DNA from: Acidobacteriota bacterium
Lineage (GTDB): Bacteria > Acidobacteriota > Polarisedimenticolia > Gp22-AA2
Assembly (NCBI GenBank): GCA_027297005.1
Contig: JAPUIN010000410.1
Coordinates: 1-9,937, forward strand
Direction of reading: 5' to 3'
DNA length: 9,937 nt
The number at the start of each line of letters is the position of its first letter. Position 1 is the stretch's first letter. Of this stretch, positions 1 to 6,864 are shown in pieces. The notes under the pieces are model-generated. The model was not told the DNA's origin and did not search any database. It worked only from the letters and a program-made list of their open reading frames with translations. The position numbers were made by a program, and so were the translations under genes.

Positions 1-516
1 GACGTCGTCCTGATCAGCGGGCTGATCTACACCGGCCGTGATGCCGTCCATCATCATCTGATGAAACACGATCCGCCCGTGAGCCTGCGCGACCAGATCC
101 TGTATCACTGTGGACCGGTCGTCATGAAGGAGAACGGCCACTGGCGGATCACGGCCGCCGGCCCGTCCACCTCGATGCGGGAGGAGCCGTACGAGTCGGA
201 CGTGATCGCGCGCTACGGGGTGCGGGCCGTGATGGGCAAGGGCGGGATGGGGCCCAAGACACTCCGGGCGCTCGAGCGCCACGGGGCCGTCTATCTGAAT
301 GCCATCGGCGGTGCGGCCCAGTTCTACTCGAACTGCATCGAGGGGGTCGAAGGTGTCGATCTGCTCGAACTGGGGACGCCGGAGGCGATGTGGCACATCC
401 GGGTCAGGGACTTTCCCGCCATCGTGACGATGGACGCCGCCGGCAACTCGTTGCACGCGGAGGTGGAGGACGCCTCGGCCATCGTCCTCAAGGCGCTCGC
501 CGCTCCGGTGTTCTGA
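1..516 (+). CDS. Fumarate hydratase class I / tartrate dehydratase beta domain, 3' part
   Basis: The frame is open from base 1, so the gene begins left of the window and 171 codons are visible. The product should reversibly hydrate a dicarboxylic acid such as fumarate to malate in the cytoplasm. The visible part matches the beta (C-terminal) domain of Fe-S-dependent fumarases and L-tartrate dehydratases. Supporting motifs are SGLIYTGRDAVH near the left edge, GPSTSMREEPY, then MGKGGM, and near the end LELGTPEAMW followed by IVTMDAAGNSLH. Free-standing beta subunits are usually about 180-200 residues, so only some 15-25 residues may be missing; alternatively this is the end of a fused alpha-beta protein. 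The 4Fe-4S ligands lie in the alpha part and cannot be judged here. Fumarate and tartrate enzymes cannot be separated from this fragment. The ATG at base 61 is internal to the conserved domain and is not the start. Confidence 0.9.
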   Translation, partial: DVVLISGLIYTGRDAVHHHLMKHDPPVSLRDQILYHCGPVVMKENGHWRITAAGPSTSMREEPYESDVIARYGVRAVMGKGGMGPKTLRALERHGAVYLNAIGGAAQFYSNCIEGVEGVDLLELGTPEAMWHIRVRDFPAIVTMDAAGNSLHAEVEDASAIVLKALAAPVF

Positions 517-1677
517 TCAGTTCTTCTCGGATGCATGACGTTCCCGCAGGATCCGATCGACTTCGACCTTCAGGCGCGGGAGTACCTCGTCGTACCGGAA
601 GCTCCCGATCGACTCCGGACCGCGTTTCAGATTAACGTGCGCCGGGGCGCACCACAGGCCGAGATCGGCAGCGTCGGTTTCGCCGGGGCCGTTCACCCTG
701 CACCCCATCACGGCGATCGTGATCGCGTGATCCTTCGCGTAGGATGTCAGATCGCGAACGCGTTCCGCGAGGTCTACGAACGCCTCGTTCTCGACGCGCG
801 AGCAGGACGGGCAGGAGATGATGTTGAGCTTGCCGCTCAAGTTCTCGGGCACCGAGCGGAAGCGCCCGGCGGCGATGTCGTCCAGAATCTGCCGGCCGAC
901 GCGGATCTCCTCCCCCTTCCTGTCGTTGGGCAGCGTCAGCGACACGCGGATCGTGTCGCCTATGCCGCGTGAGATCAGCTGCTCGAAGGCGATCCGCGTC
1001 TTGATCGCGCCGTCGGGAAGCAGCCCCGCCTCGGTCACGCCCAGGTGAAGCGGAACGTCGTTGCGCCGCTCGGCGAACCGCCGGTTGGCGTCGACCACCT
1101 TCAGCGGATCCGAATCCTTCATCGAAACACAATAACGCTCGAACCCGAGCCGATCGAGAAGATCGCAATGCTCCTCGGCCGAGTCGACCATCTCGGCGAC
1201 CGAATCGTCCCCGTACCGTCCCGCCCTGGCCGGATCGATCGAGCCGCAGTTCACGCCGATGCGGATGGCGCAGTCGTGCCGCTCGGCCACCTCGGCCAGG
1301 AAAGCGACCTTGTCGGCGACCGGCCGATCCTTCTCGTGGTGGTACAGGTGCCCGGGGTTATAACGCAACTTGTCGACGTGCGGCGCCACTGCGGCCGCGA
1401 GCCGGTAGTTCTCCTGCAGGTCGACCGACAGGTTGGCGGAGACGCGGTTGCGTATCCGCGCGAGGGCCTCGGCATCCCGGCTACTGTCGACGGCGACCCG
1501 CACGAGGTCGGCGCCCGCTTCCTCGAGATCCTGAATCTGAGCCACGGTGGCCTCGATGTCCGACGTCTTCGTGGCGCACATGCTCTGCACGGCGATCGGG
1601 TGTCCGCCGCCGATATAGATCCGCCCGATCCGGATGGGACGGGTGGGATTGCGGGCCGCGCTCACATTCGACGACAT
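517..1677 (-). CDS. ispG: 4-hydroxy-3-methylbut-2-enyl diphosphate synthase (IspG/GcpE)
   Basis: IspG catalyses the penultimate step of the MEP isoprenoid pathway, converting MEcPP to HMBPP in the cytoplasm with a 4Fe-4S cluster. Seen in the 386-residue product: the N-terminal segment [11 protein letters not shown] (about residues 23-33); TIM-barrel segments LRYNPGH (104-110), [10 protein letters not shown] (139-148) and CVSMKDSD (183-190); and the C-terminal cluster domain with CPSC (C289, C292), MGC (C326) and NGPGE (E333). These are the three expected cluster cysteines and the conserved glutamate. Length fits the short bacterial form without the plant-type insertion. I chose the ATG at 1677; a TTG at 1713 would add 12 poorly conserved residues and would lie on the putative -35 element. 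The gene is convergent with the fumarase-type gene with no bases between the stops, and divergent from the alcohol dehydrogenase. Confidence 0.96.
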   Translation of the reverse strand: MSSNVSAARNPTRPIRIGRIYIGGGHPIAVQSMCATKTSDIEATVAQIQDLEEAGADLVRVAVDSSRDAEALARIRNRVSANLSVDLQENYRLAAAVAPHVDKLRYNPGHLYHHEKDRPVADKVAFLAEVAERHDCAIRIGVNCGSIDPARAGRYGDDSVAEMVDSAEEHCDLLDRLGFERYCVSMKDSDPLKVVDANRRFAERRNDVPLHLGVTEAGLLPDGAIKTRIAFEQLISRGIGDTIRVSLTLPNDRKGEEIRVGRQILDDIAAGRFRSVPENLSGKLNIISCPSCSRVENEAFVDLAERVRDLTSYAKDHAITIAVMGCRVNGPGETDAADLGLWCAPAHVNLKRGPESIGSFRYDEVLPRLKVEVDRILRERHASEKN

Positions 1678-1683
1678 GGACGG

Positions 1684-1713
1684 ATGATAGCAGGCAGTCG
1701 GCGCGTTGAACAA
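1684..1713 (-). promoter_or_regulatory. Putative ispG promoter, probably leaderless
   Basis: On the minus strand, TATCAT (1684-1689, five of six matches to TATAAT) lies 18 bp downstream of TTGTTC (1708-1713, which keeps the TTG of the -35 consensus). Only 6 nt separate TATCAT from the ATG at 1677, so a normal start site would fall on or next to the ATG. No Shine-Dalgarno sequence is visible before that ATG, which agrees with a leaderless transcript. This is inferred from sequence only. Confidence 0.45.
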
Positions 1714-1751
1714 GCGGCGCGAGACTGGCCGGACGGCGGGCCGGGAAGTGT

Positions 1752-1757
1752 TACGAT
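1752..1757 (+). promoter_or_regulatory. Putative -10 element of the alcohol dehydrogenase gene
   Basis: TACGAT fits the TANNNT core of bacterial -10 elements and sits exactly 6 nt before the ATG at 1764, placing a predicted transcript start at the ATG. No convincing -35 is present at the usual distance. The only purine-rich stretch upstream (GGGAAG, 1743-1748) is badly spaced for a ribosome binding site. The arrangement mirrors that of divergent ispG. Confidence 0.35.
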
Positions 1758-1763
1758 CGACAC

Positions 1764-2762
1764 ATGATCGCCATGTCGATCGCGGAGCCTGGTCCCGTCG
1801 AGGGCGGTCCCCTCCGAAGGATCGAAAAGCCGGTTCCCGAGCCGGGGAGCGGAGAGGTGCTGATCCGGGTCTCCGTTTGCGGGGCGTGCCACACCGATCT
1901 GCACATCGCCGAAGGGGAGATCGAGCTGCCGCGTCTCCCGATCGTACCCGGACACCAGGCGGTCGGCACCGTGGAGCGGTCCGGTCCGGGAGCGACGCGC
2001 TGGAGCGTCGGAGAGCGTGTCGGAGCCGCCTGGCTGAACCGGACGTGCGGCGCCTGCGGGTTCTGCCGGCGTGGCGCGGAGAACTTGTGCGATGGAGCCC
2101 GTTTCACCGGATATCACGTCGACGGCGGTTACGCCGAGTATCTCGTCATGCTGGAGGAGTATGTCTACTCGATTCCCAAGCGGTACTCCGACATCTTAGC
2201 GGCTCCTCTCCTCTGCGCCGGCATCATCGGCTACCGCGCGCTGCGTTGCGCGGGGACCGTGCCCGGTGATCGCCTGGCGCTTTTCGGTTTCGGCGCCTCC
2301 GCGCATATCACCCTTCAGATTGCCCGTCATCGCGGCTGCGAAGTGTTCGTCTTCACGCGGTCGAAGGATCATCAGCGACTCGCGCTTTCTCTCGGAGCGG
2401 CCTGGGCGGGTCAGGCAGGGGAGACGGCCCCCTCGCTCGTCGACCGGGCGATCCTGTTTGCGCCGGCGGGGCGATTGATCCCCCTGGCCCTGCGCGCGCT
2501 GCGCAAGGGAGGTACCCTCGCCAGCGCCGTCATCCATCTCGACAGGATCCCCGAAATGGATTATTCCCTGCTGTTCGAAGAGCGGGTGCTGCGCACCGTC
2601 ACCGCCAGCACACGCCGCGACGGCGAGGAGTTCCTCGAGGAGGCGGCCGCGGCCGATGTGCGGATCGAAACGGTGGTTTATCCGCTGGCCGACGCGAACC
2701 GCGCTCTGGCCCGCATCAAGGCGAGCCTGGTGAGCGGAGCAGCCGTCCTCCAGGTCGGCTAG
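1764..2762 (+). CDS. Zinc-dependent alcohol dehydrogenase, AdhA/CAD2-like
   Basis: This 332-residue medium-chain dehydrogenase should oxidise an alcohol or reduce an aldehyde with NAD(P) in the cytoplasm; the substrate is unknown. Seen: a GroES-like N-terminal domain with the catalytic zinc ligands C42 (in CGACHTD), H64 (in PGHQ) and C151 (in LLCAGI); a structural zinc lobe with C95, C98, C101 and C109; and a Rossmann segment GFGASA (175-180). The segments ARFTGY, DGGYAEY and [12 protein letters not shown] closely resemble zinc alcohol dehydrogenases of the AdhA/CAD2 subgroup. The residue after H64 is Gln where the family signature has Glu. A second ATG three codons in (1773) is an alternative start; 1764 is preferred for its distance from the -10-like hexamer. 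The stop codon overlaps that of the convergent glycosyltransferase gene. Confidence 0.9.
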   Translation: MIAMSIAEPGPVEGGPLRRIEKPVPEPGSGEVLIRVSVCGACHTDLHIAEGEIELPRLPIVPGHQAVGTVERSGPGATRWSVGERVGAAWLNRTCGACGFCRRGAENLCDGARFTGYHVDGGYAEYLVMLEEYVYSIPKRYSDILAAPLLCAGIIGYRALRCAGTVPGDRLALFGFGASAHITLQIARHRGCEVFVFTRSKDHQRLALSLGAAWAGQAGETAPSLVDRAILFAPAGRLIPLALRALRKGGTLASAVIHLDRIPEMDYSLLFEERVLRTVTASTRRDGEEFLEEAAAADVRIETVVYPLADANRALARIKASLVSGAAVLQVG

Positions 2763-4084
2763 GAGTCTGTCCGGGTCTCATGGAATCTCCGGCCGGCGCC
2801 CGGCCGCACCAGCCCTGCGCGCAACGCCCGCAGCGAATAAAACGTGTCCCGCCAGCGGGCGCCTCCCTGTCTCAAGGTCGTGAACGCCGAGTTCCATGCA
2901 GCGACGATCACGAGGGCCACCGAAAGCGGGTGGAGCATGGTCAGGGTGAGCGGACTATACCCGTAGCGGCGCGCCTCGAGAAAATAGCCGGCAAATATCG
3001 ACATCGACTGGATCACCAGTGGTAGCCAGGCCGCCACGAGCAGCGGAGGGGATGCCGAGCCCCAGGTGAGCGCCGTGACGGCCGCACCCAGGATCGCGGG
3101 CCCGAATGAGAGCGTCACCAGCGTCGCGGTGGCGGCGGTCAGGAAGATCAACGAGTAGTTGAACCCGGAGAAGAAATTCTTCTCCAGACCACGGACGACA
3201 TTGCGCGCCCCCCGATGCCAGGGGCAACGGACGAGTCCGGCGCCGTTGAAGAAGCGTTGCCGGGCCCCCGACTCCTTCAGCAACATGCCGAGCTTGTAGT
3301 CGTCCACCAGGTCCATCCGCAACAACTGGTGGCCCCCGATCCGATCGTACGCGCTGCGGCGAACCAGATTGAAGGCTCCGATCCCCCCTCCGCCGCGCGG
3401 ACGGTCCCGTGTCATTTCGTAGAGACGCGATCCGAGAATAAATAACTGGCCGAACACCGCCACCAGTCCGGCCTGCCAGGGGGACATGGGGCGCAGATCC
3501 GGGAAGACCGCGACATGGTCGAGTCGACGTCGCTCGGCATGGGAGACGACACGGACGAGAAGGTCGGGATCCTCGAGCGCGACATCGCCGTCCGTGAAGA
3601 GGATCCATGAGCCGCCTGCCCGCCCGGCGCCGAGATGGCAGGCGTGGCACTTGCCGACCCACCCCTCAGGAAGCGTCTTATTGTGGATCACCTCGAGCCG
3701 TGGAGCGCCGGCGGGCCGCACGGCGCGGAGGCGATCGAGGATCGCACCGGTCCCGTCGGTCGAGCGATCGTCGACCACCACAATCTCCAGATCAGGATAG
3801 CGCTGCGCGAGCAGACGCCGGACCGTCGTCTCGATTCCGTCCGCCTCGTCGCGGGCGGTGACCACCACGGAAAGTGTCGGCGGGAGGGGGGCGCACGGCG
3901 CCTCGCGACCGGAGAAGCGCGGGTCTCCGCCGGGTGCGCACTGCGGATCGGCTGCCCGCTCCTCGGCCAGGACGTGGGAAAGCGGAGGAATGGCCCGCAA
4001 GGCGATGAACAGGCGAGCAGCGGTCAGTGCCCACAGCGCGACGATCAGGAAATCGGCGAGAATCAGGGCGTGCGGAAGGGTCAC
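2759..4084 (-). CDS. Membrane glycosyltransferase, family 2 (HpnB/CrtQ-like)
   Basis: This 441-residue protein should transfer a sugar from an activated donor to a lipid or other acceptor at the cytoplasmic face of the inner membrane. Seen: an N-terminal hydrophobic helix (about 8-30); a GT-A domain starting at LSVVVTARDE (71-80) with VVDDRSTD (103-110, nucleotide-binding Asp pair); the metal-binding TDGD (164-167); LPEGWVGKCHA (138-148); a probable catalytic-base region MDLVDDYKLG (257-266); and three or more C-terminal helices (about 311-402). LPEGW-GK and the C-terminal WRDTFYSLR resemble GT2 enzymes annotated as hopanoid-associated HpnB or carotenoid CrtQ. No hopanoid or carotenoid genes are nearby, so the acceptor is open. 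The start is GTG with a GGAG at 4096-4099, 11 nt upstream. It lies 22 bp behind the ParB-like gene, suggesting cotranscription. Confidence 0.88.
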   Translation of the reverse strand: MTLPHALILADFLIVALWALTAARLFIALRAIPPLSHVLAEERAADPQCAPGGDPRFSGREAPCAPLPPTLSVVVTARDEADGIETTVRRLLAQRYPDLEIVVVDDRSTDGTGAILDRLRAVRPAGAPRLEVIHNKTLPEGWVGKCHACHLGAGRAGGSWILFTDGDVALEDPDLLVRVVSHAERRRLDHVAVFPDLRPMSPWQAGLVAVFGQLFILGSRLYEMTRDRPRGGGGIGAFNLVRRSAYDRIGGHQLLRMDLVDDYKLGMLLKESGARQRFFNGAGLVRCPWHRGARNVVRGLEKNFFSGFNYSLIFLTAATATLVTLSFGPAILGAAVTALTWGSASPPLLVAAWLPLVIQSMSIFAGYFLEARRYGYSPLTLTMLHPLSVALVIVAAWNSAFTTLRQGGARWRDTFYSLRALRAGLVRPGAGRRFHETRTDS

Positions 4085-4106
4085 CCGTCGAGATGCTCCG
4101 ATTGGA

Positions 4107-5042
4107 TCAGGAGGAGCGGGTCGCCATCACCGAAGAGCGGGCGATGTCCTCCTGACGGATTTTCTGGACGTCGAACGATTGCAGCGACTTGATCAGCCGG
4201 CCGATTGCCTGCTCGAAGCCGGGAACGCTCTTGCGGGCCCGCGTGAGCGGGTTGCAGCGCGCCAGGACGAAGTTCTTGACGAAGGGGTGGTTGAGGCCCC
4301 GGCGTTTGAGCGCATCGACGATCTTCTTGAGCGCCACGTCCGCCTCGGCCACCTGCCCGGCGCGCTCCTCCCGGGTGGAGTAGGCTGACTTCAGACGGGC
4401 CTTCAGAAACTTGTCAACCCGGCGGAGTATCGGCGAGTAGGCGCCGCCGGCGAAACGAGCGTTTTTTTCATACAGCAGTCCGAGCGTGATGTAGTACGGT
4501 TCCTCGAACTGGAAGGCGTACGATTCCTCCTCCTTGGTCGAGTTCCCCTCCAGCAGGCCGCGATACATCCGGATCACCTCGAGCGATTTCTCCTTCAGAT
4601 TGTGCGCCTTCTCCGTGTTCAGTGCGAGGATCTGAAACGCCAGGTCGGTTTCCGGGATCACAATCGCCGGCACAAACTTCGCCTTCAGCTTTTCGAGAGC
4701 GTACCGCCGATGGTTGCCGTTCGGAATCCAGTAGGCGCCCTCGGCACGCACGGCCACGACCGGATCGACGAAACGATCGAGCTTCTTGATGACCTTCAGC
4801 AGCCGCTCGGCATGTGTCTTCGAGAGATCGCGCTGGTAGGGAGTGGGCTGCACTCGTTCAAGCGGAAGCAGGGCGAAGATCTGCCAGTGATTTCCGACCG
4901 GTTCGCGATAGAGGGCGAGGGCGTGACCCCCGTCCGAATCGATCCGATCGGCCAACTCGATCACCCCGGCGGGCGGATCGTCCTCCTCGGGATAAATCCC
5001 GAACCCCATGCGTGCCACAGCCCCCTCCTGGAGGCGCCACAT
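4107..5042 (-). CDS. Orphan ParB/Srx-fold domain protein
   Basis: The 311-residue product has an N-terminal ParB/sulfiredoxin-like domain, which in known relatives binds or hydrolyses a nucleotide (CTP in ParB, ATP in other Srx-fold proteins) or acts as a nuclease. Seen: PTPYQRDLSKTHAERLL (about 66-82) followed by DPVVAV and a clear ParB box with the GxxRxxA pattern in GNHRRYA (G109, R112, A115). The rest is charged and helical with no recognisable helix-turn-helix for parS binding, and no parA is adjacent, so classical chromosome partitioning is unlikely. I chose the ATG at 5042 because AGGAGG (5052-5057) lies 9 nt upstream. An in-frame ATG at 5099 would add 19 residues but has no ribosome binding site, and a further ATG at 5009 also follows a purine-rich stretch. 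The glycosyltransferase gene follows after 22 bp. Its actual role is unknown. Confidence 0.8.
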   Translation of the reverse strand: MWRLQEGAVARMGFGIYPEEDDPPAGVIELADRIDSDGGHALALYREPVGNHWQIFALLPLERVQPTPYQRDLSKTHAERLLKVIKKLDRFVDPVVAVRAEGAYWIPNGNHRRYALEKLKAKFVPAIVIPETDLAFQILALNTEKAHNLKEKSLEVIRMYRGLLEGNSTKEEESYAFQFEEPYYITLGLLYEKNARFAGGAYSPILRRVDKFLKARLKSAYSTREERAGQVAEADVALKKIVDALKRRGLNHPFVKNFVLARCNPLTRARKSVPGFEQAIGRLIKSLQSFDVQKIRQEDIARSSVMATRSS

Positions 5043-5051
5043 TAGCCCGAA

Positions 5052-5057
5052 CCTCCT
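5052..5057 (-). promoter_or_regulatory. Ribosome binding site that fixes the ParB-like gene start
   Basis: A full AGGAGG on the minus strand is 9 nt from the ATG at 5042. It lies inside the longer open frame that would start at 5099, so it argues that the 19 upstream codons are leader and not protein. Confidence 0.6.
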
Positions 5058-5143
5058 GACCTTGCAAGAGAACAGCTCGGTGGGCGTAGAATAGGACATG
5101 CCGGTGCGCCCGTCGGGCTGCTGGCGCGTTCGTAATCGCTCTT

Positions 5144-5149
5144 TATAAT
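5144..5149 (+). promoter_or_regulatory. Consensus -10 hexamer before the sortase module
   Basis: A perfect TATAAT lies 12 nt before the ATG of the sortase-substrate gene, in the divergent region with the ParB-like gene. No good -35 is found 16-18 bp upstream. If used, the transcript would begin around base 5156, leaving a leader of about 6 nt and excluding most of the purine-rich GGAGAGG at 5150-5156. So either the gene is nearly leaderless or the hexamer is fortuitous in this GC-rich sequence. Confidence 0.4.
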
Positions 5150-5161
5150 GGAGAGGTCACC

Positions 5162-5761
5162 ATGGACAGAACGGGACTTAGGGGATTGATATCAGCGGCT
5201 CTGCTGATCGGGGCTGTTCTCATCTTACAGACGACGATCTCGACTGCATCGATCGGCGCGCGCAGCACCCGGTCCGGCCCGGTCTACAGTGCGCCCGACG
5301 CGATCCGTTTCGCCCAGGGAATACTCGTGGCGGACCAGATCCTCCGGCCCGGCTCTTTCGAGCCGGGCGATCGGGACAGGGCAACGATCGCAGCGCTCCG
5401 CACCTTCCAGCGCCGCCACTATCTCCGCCCCACCGGGCTGATTGATCCGGAGACGATGGGTGTGCTCACCAGCCACGGCATGACCCGGATCGCCGCCGTT
5501 CCGGGGGAGGCCAAACTCGAGATCGCGGAGAGGATGGAGACCCCCGGGGAGGCTGCCGAAACAATCGCGGAGGTTGTGGAAGAGGAGGAGTCGATCGCCC
5601 AGCCGGGCGATGTGACGGAGAGTGAGATCGAGGAGCCGGCGACGGAGGAGGAACCGGTTCGCGCCATGCCGACTACCGGCAGCCCGACGGTCCTGATGCT
5701 TGTCCTGGGGGGGGTTCTATTCGCCGCCGGGAGCCTGCTCCTGACACGTCGACACGGATGA
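5162..5761 (+). CDS. Exported peptidoglycan-binding protein with sortase sorting signal
   Basis: This 199-residue protein looks like the substrate of the sortase encoded 13 bp downstream. Order of parts: a positively charged start and hydrophobic signal sequence (about 1-33); a PG_binding_1-like domain (about 43-105) with the typical ATIAALRTFQRRHYL and TGLIDPETMGVL segments; a linker rich in Glu, Thr and Ala (about 115-167) that resembles a cell-wall stalk; and a C-terminal tripartite signal of MPTTG (169-173), a hydrophobic helix (about 177-195) and RRHG. MPTTG is a variant of LPXTG, in which sortases cleave between Thr and Gly. The peptidoglycan-binding fold is usually a targeting module without catalysis, and no hydrolase domain is present. 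The TM part is encoded across a run of eight G (5707-5714). Substrate status is inferred from architecture and neighbourhood. The alternative is a simple membrane-anchored protein. Confidence 0.82.
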   Translation: MDRTGLRGLISAALLIGAVLILQTTISTASIGARSTRSGPVYSAPDAIRFAQGILVADQILRPGSFEPGDRDRATIAALRTFQRRHYLRPTGLIDPETMGVLTSHGMTRIAAVPGEAKLEIAERMETPGEAAETIAEVVEEEESIAQPGDVTESEIEEPATEEEPVRAMPTTGSPTVLMLVLGGVLFAAGSLLLTRRHG

Positions 5762-5764
5762 TCC

Positions 5765-5769
5765 GGAGG
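5765..5769 (+). promoter_or_regulatory. Ribosome binding site of the sortase gene
   Basis: GGAGG lies 5 nt before a GTG start codon at 5775, between the substrate stop (5759-5761) and the sortase start. It supports the GTG as start and suggests both genes are read from one message. Confidence 0.65.
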
Positions 5770-5774
5770 TTAAC

Positions 5775-6437
5775 GTGAAAGTGATCGCGACGCGGCTTGT
5801 AGGAGCGGTCCTCGCGACAGCGGGAGTGGTCCTGTGCCTGTCGGCCGCTGCGATCGGGACCCGGGGGATTGCCTGGCAGAGCCGGCACGGCGGATCGTTC
5901 GGACAGATCACCGCAAGAGCCGGTCGGGTGAACGCCGATCCGGACCGATTCGTCGTGGATCCGAATGTCATCATGTCGATGATGGCCGACGACCGCGAGG
6001 ATGCGACTCGCCCGGCCCCGGCACGCGGTCGCGCGGTCGCGCGCCTGCGCATCCCGCGGGTTGGGCTCGATGTGGTCGTGGCTGAGGGGACCGACCCCGC
6101 GACCCTGCGCCGCGGGCCGGGGCACCTGGAGGGGAGCGCCCTGCCGGGAGAAAGCGACAACTGCATCATCGCCGGCCATCGGGACGGTCCGTTCAGAAGT
6201 CTCGGCGATCTGAGGGTTGGAGACCGGGTCGAGGTTTCAGGGGAAATGGAGAGCGGGGTCTACCGGGTCGAATCGATCGAGGTGGTCGATCAATCGGAAA
6301 CCGATTCCCTCGACCCGACCGATGAAGCGGTTCTTACACTGATTACCTGCTATCCGTTCGATCATCTGGGTCCCACCCCCCGGAGGCTGATCGTCCGGGC
6401 GGCGTTGAAAGACGGTCCAATCGCTTTCTCCCCCTGA
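5775..6437 (+). CDS. Sortase, class D-like transpeptidase
   Basis: The 220-residue product should cleave a C-terminal sorting signal and join the new carboxyl end to an amine acceptor outside the cytoplasmic membrane. Seen: an N-terminal membrane helix (about 5-28); a variable linker (30-87); and a sortase beta-barrel beginning VARLRIPRVGLDVVV (88-102) with the RRGPGHLEGSALPGE segment (112-126). The full catalytic set is present: H135 in AGHRDG, C192 in LTLITCYPF, and the Arg of TPRRLIVRA (R204 by alignment to class D enzymes). The pattern TLITCYPF with the PRRLIV ending is typical of class D/E sortases, not class A or B. It starts with GTG and follows its likely substrate gene by 13 bp. Sortases are standard in Gram-positives and only occasional in diderms, so its acceptor here is unclear. 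Confidence 0.92.
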   Translation: MKVIATRLVGAVLATAGVVLCLSAAAIGTRGIAWQSRHGGSFGQITARAGRVNADPDRFVVDPNVIMSMMADDREDATRPAPARGRAVARLRIPRVGLDVVVAEGTDPATLRRGPGHLEGSALPGESDNCIIAGHRDGPFRSLGDLRVGDRVEVSGEMESGVYRVESIEVVDQSETDSLDPTDEAVLTLITCYPFDHLGPTPRRLIVRAALKDGPIAFSP

Positions 6438-6864
6438 GTGAGATCTTCGCAGGCCGATTTCCATCGACCGACCCCCGAGGGGGGGAGTGTGCGCGCGGTC
6501 CCGGAGCGGGCCTACTGCAGTTCTCCCGGCGGCGAAACGCCTACCGGACCGGATTCCACCTGTTTCTTCGTTCTCCTCCCGCGCCTGCGGATCAGCGATC
6601 TGGGGTCGCTGCAACCACGCGGAAACCAGAAGCCGGAGATATCCCTCTGACCCGGGGGCAGGACGGGTTGTTCGTGACCGGGCTCAACGAGCTTGCCGCG
6701 AAATGACACGACTCTCTTCGACCCCCCTTGGGATGGGCCGTCGGTTTTTCAGGATCAGAGCAGCTTTCGGCACTACAGCTATTGTAGACGATTCGTCGAG
6801 AATGGAGGTCTGTCAAGTGGAATTTAAGGGGGAGTCACGGAAGGTGATGAGGCGGAGCGGGTCG
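6438..6864. other. Intergenic region without a convincing gene
   Basis: These 427 bp separate the convergent sortase and pseudopilin genes. Open frames exist on both strands, but their translations are of low complexity, have no recognisable motif and start from poor sites. The region holds a 7-G run (6479-6485), a short inverted repeat CTACA-5 nt-TGTAG (6773-6787), a perfect TTGACA on the minus strand (6811-6816) without a -10 at a usable distance, and a weak terminator-like hairpin at 6719-6750. An uncharacterised small RNA or a decayed gene cannot be excluded. Confidence 0.5.
6719..6750 (+). terminator. Weak terminator-like hairpin
   Basis: CGAC (6719-6722) can pair with GTCG (6739-6742), with a further CCC/GGG pairing inside an internal loop, and the run TTTTT follows. 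The stem is interrupted and it lies about 280 nt after the sortase stop, so it is only a candidate for ending the substrate-sortase transcript. Confidence 0.2.

Noticed and set aside
1045..1767. 240-codon plus-strand open frame
   Set aside because: It is the antisense shadow of ispG, whose cluster cysteines and barrel motifs are unmistakable.
4107..5042. Chromosome-partitioning ParB
   Set aside because: There is a ParB box, but no helix-turn-helix, no parA partner and no visible parS-like palindrome, so the classical name would overstate the evidence.
6470..6485. CCCCCGAGGGGG as a terminator of the sortase gene
   Set aside because: The palindrome can form at most a 4 bp stem with a 4 nt loop and no T-run follows.
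6781..6816. Sigma-70 promoter TTGACA...TACAAT on the minus strand
   Set aside because: The hexamers are 24 bp apart, too far for a standard sigma-70 promoter, and no alternative -10 lies at 16-19 bp.
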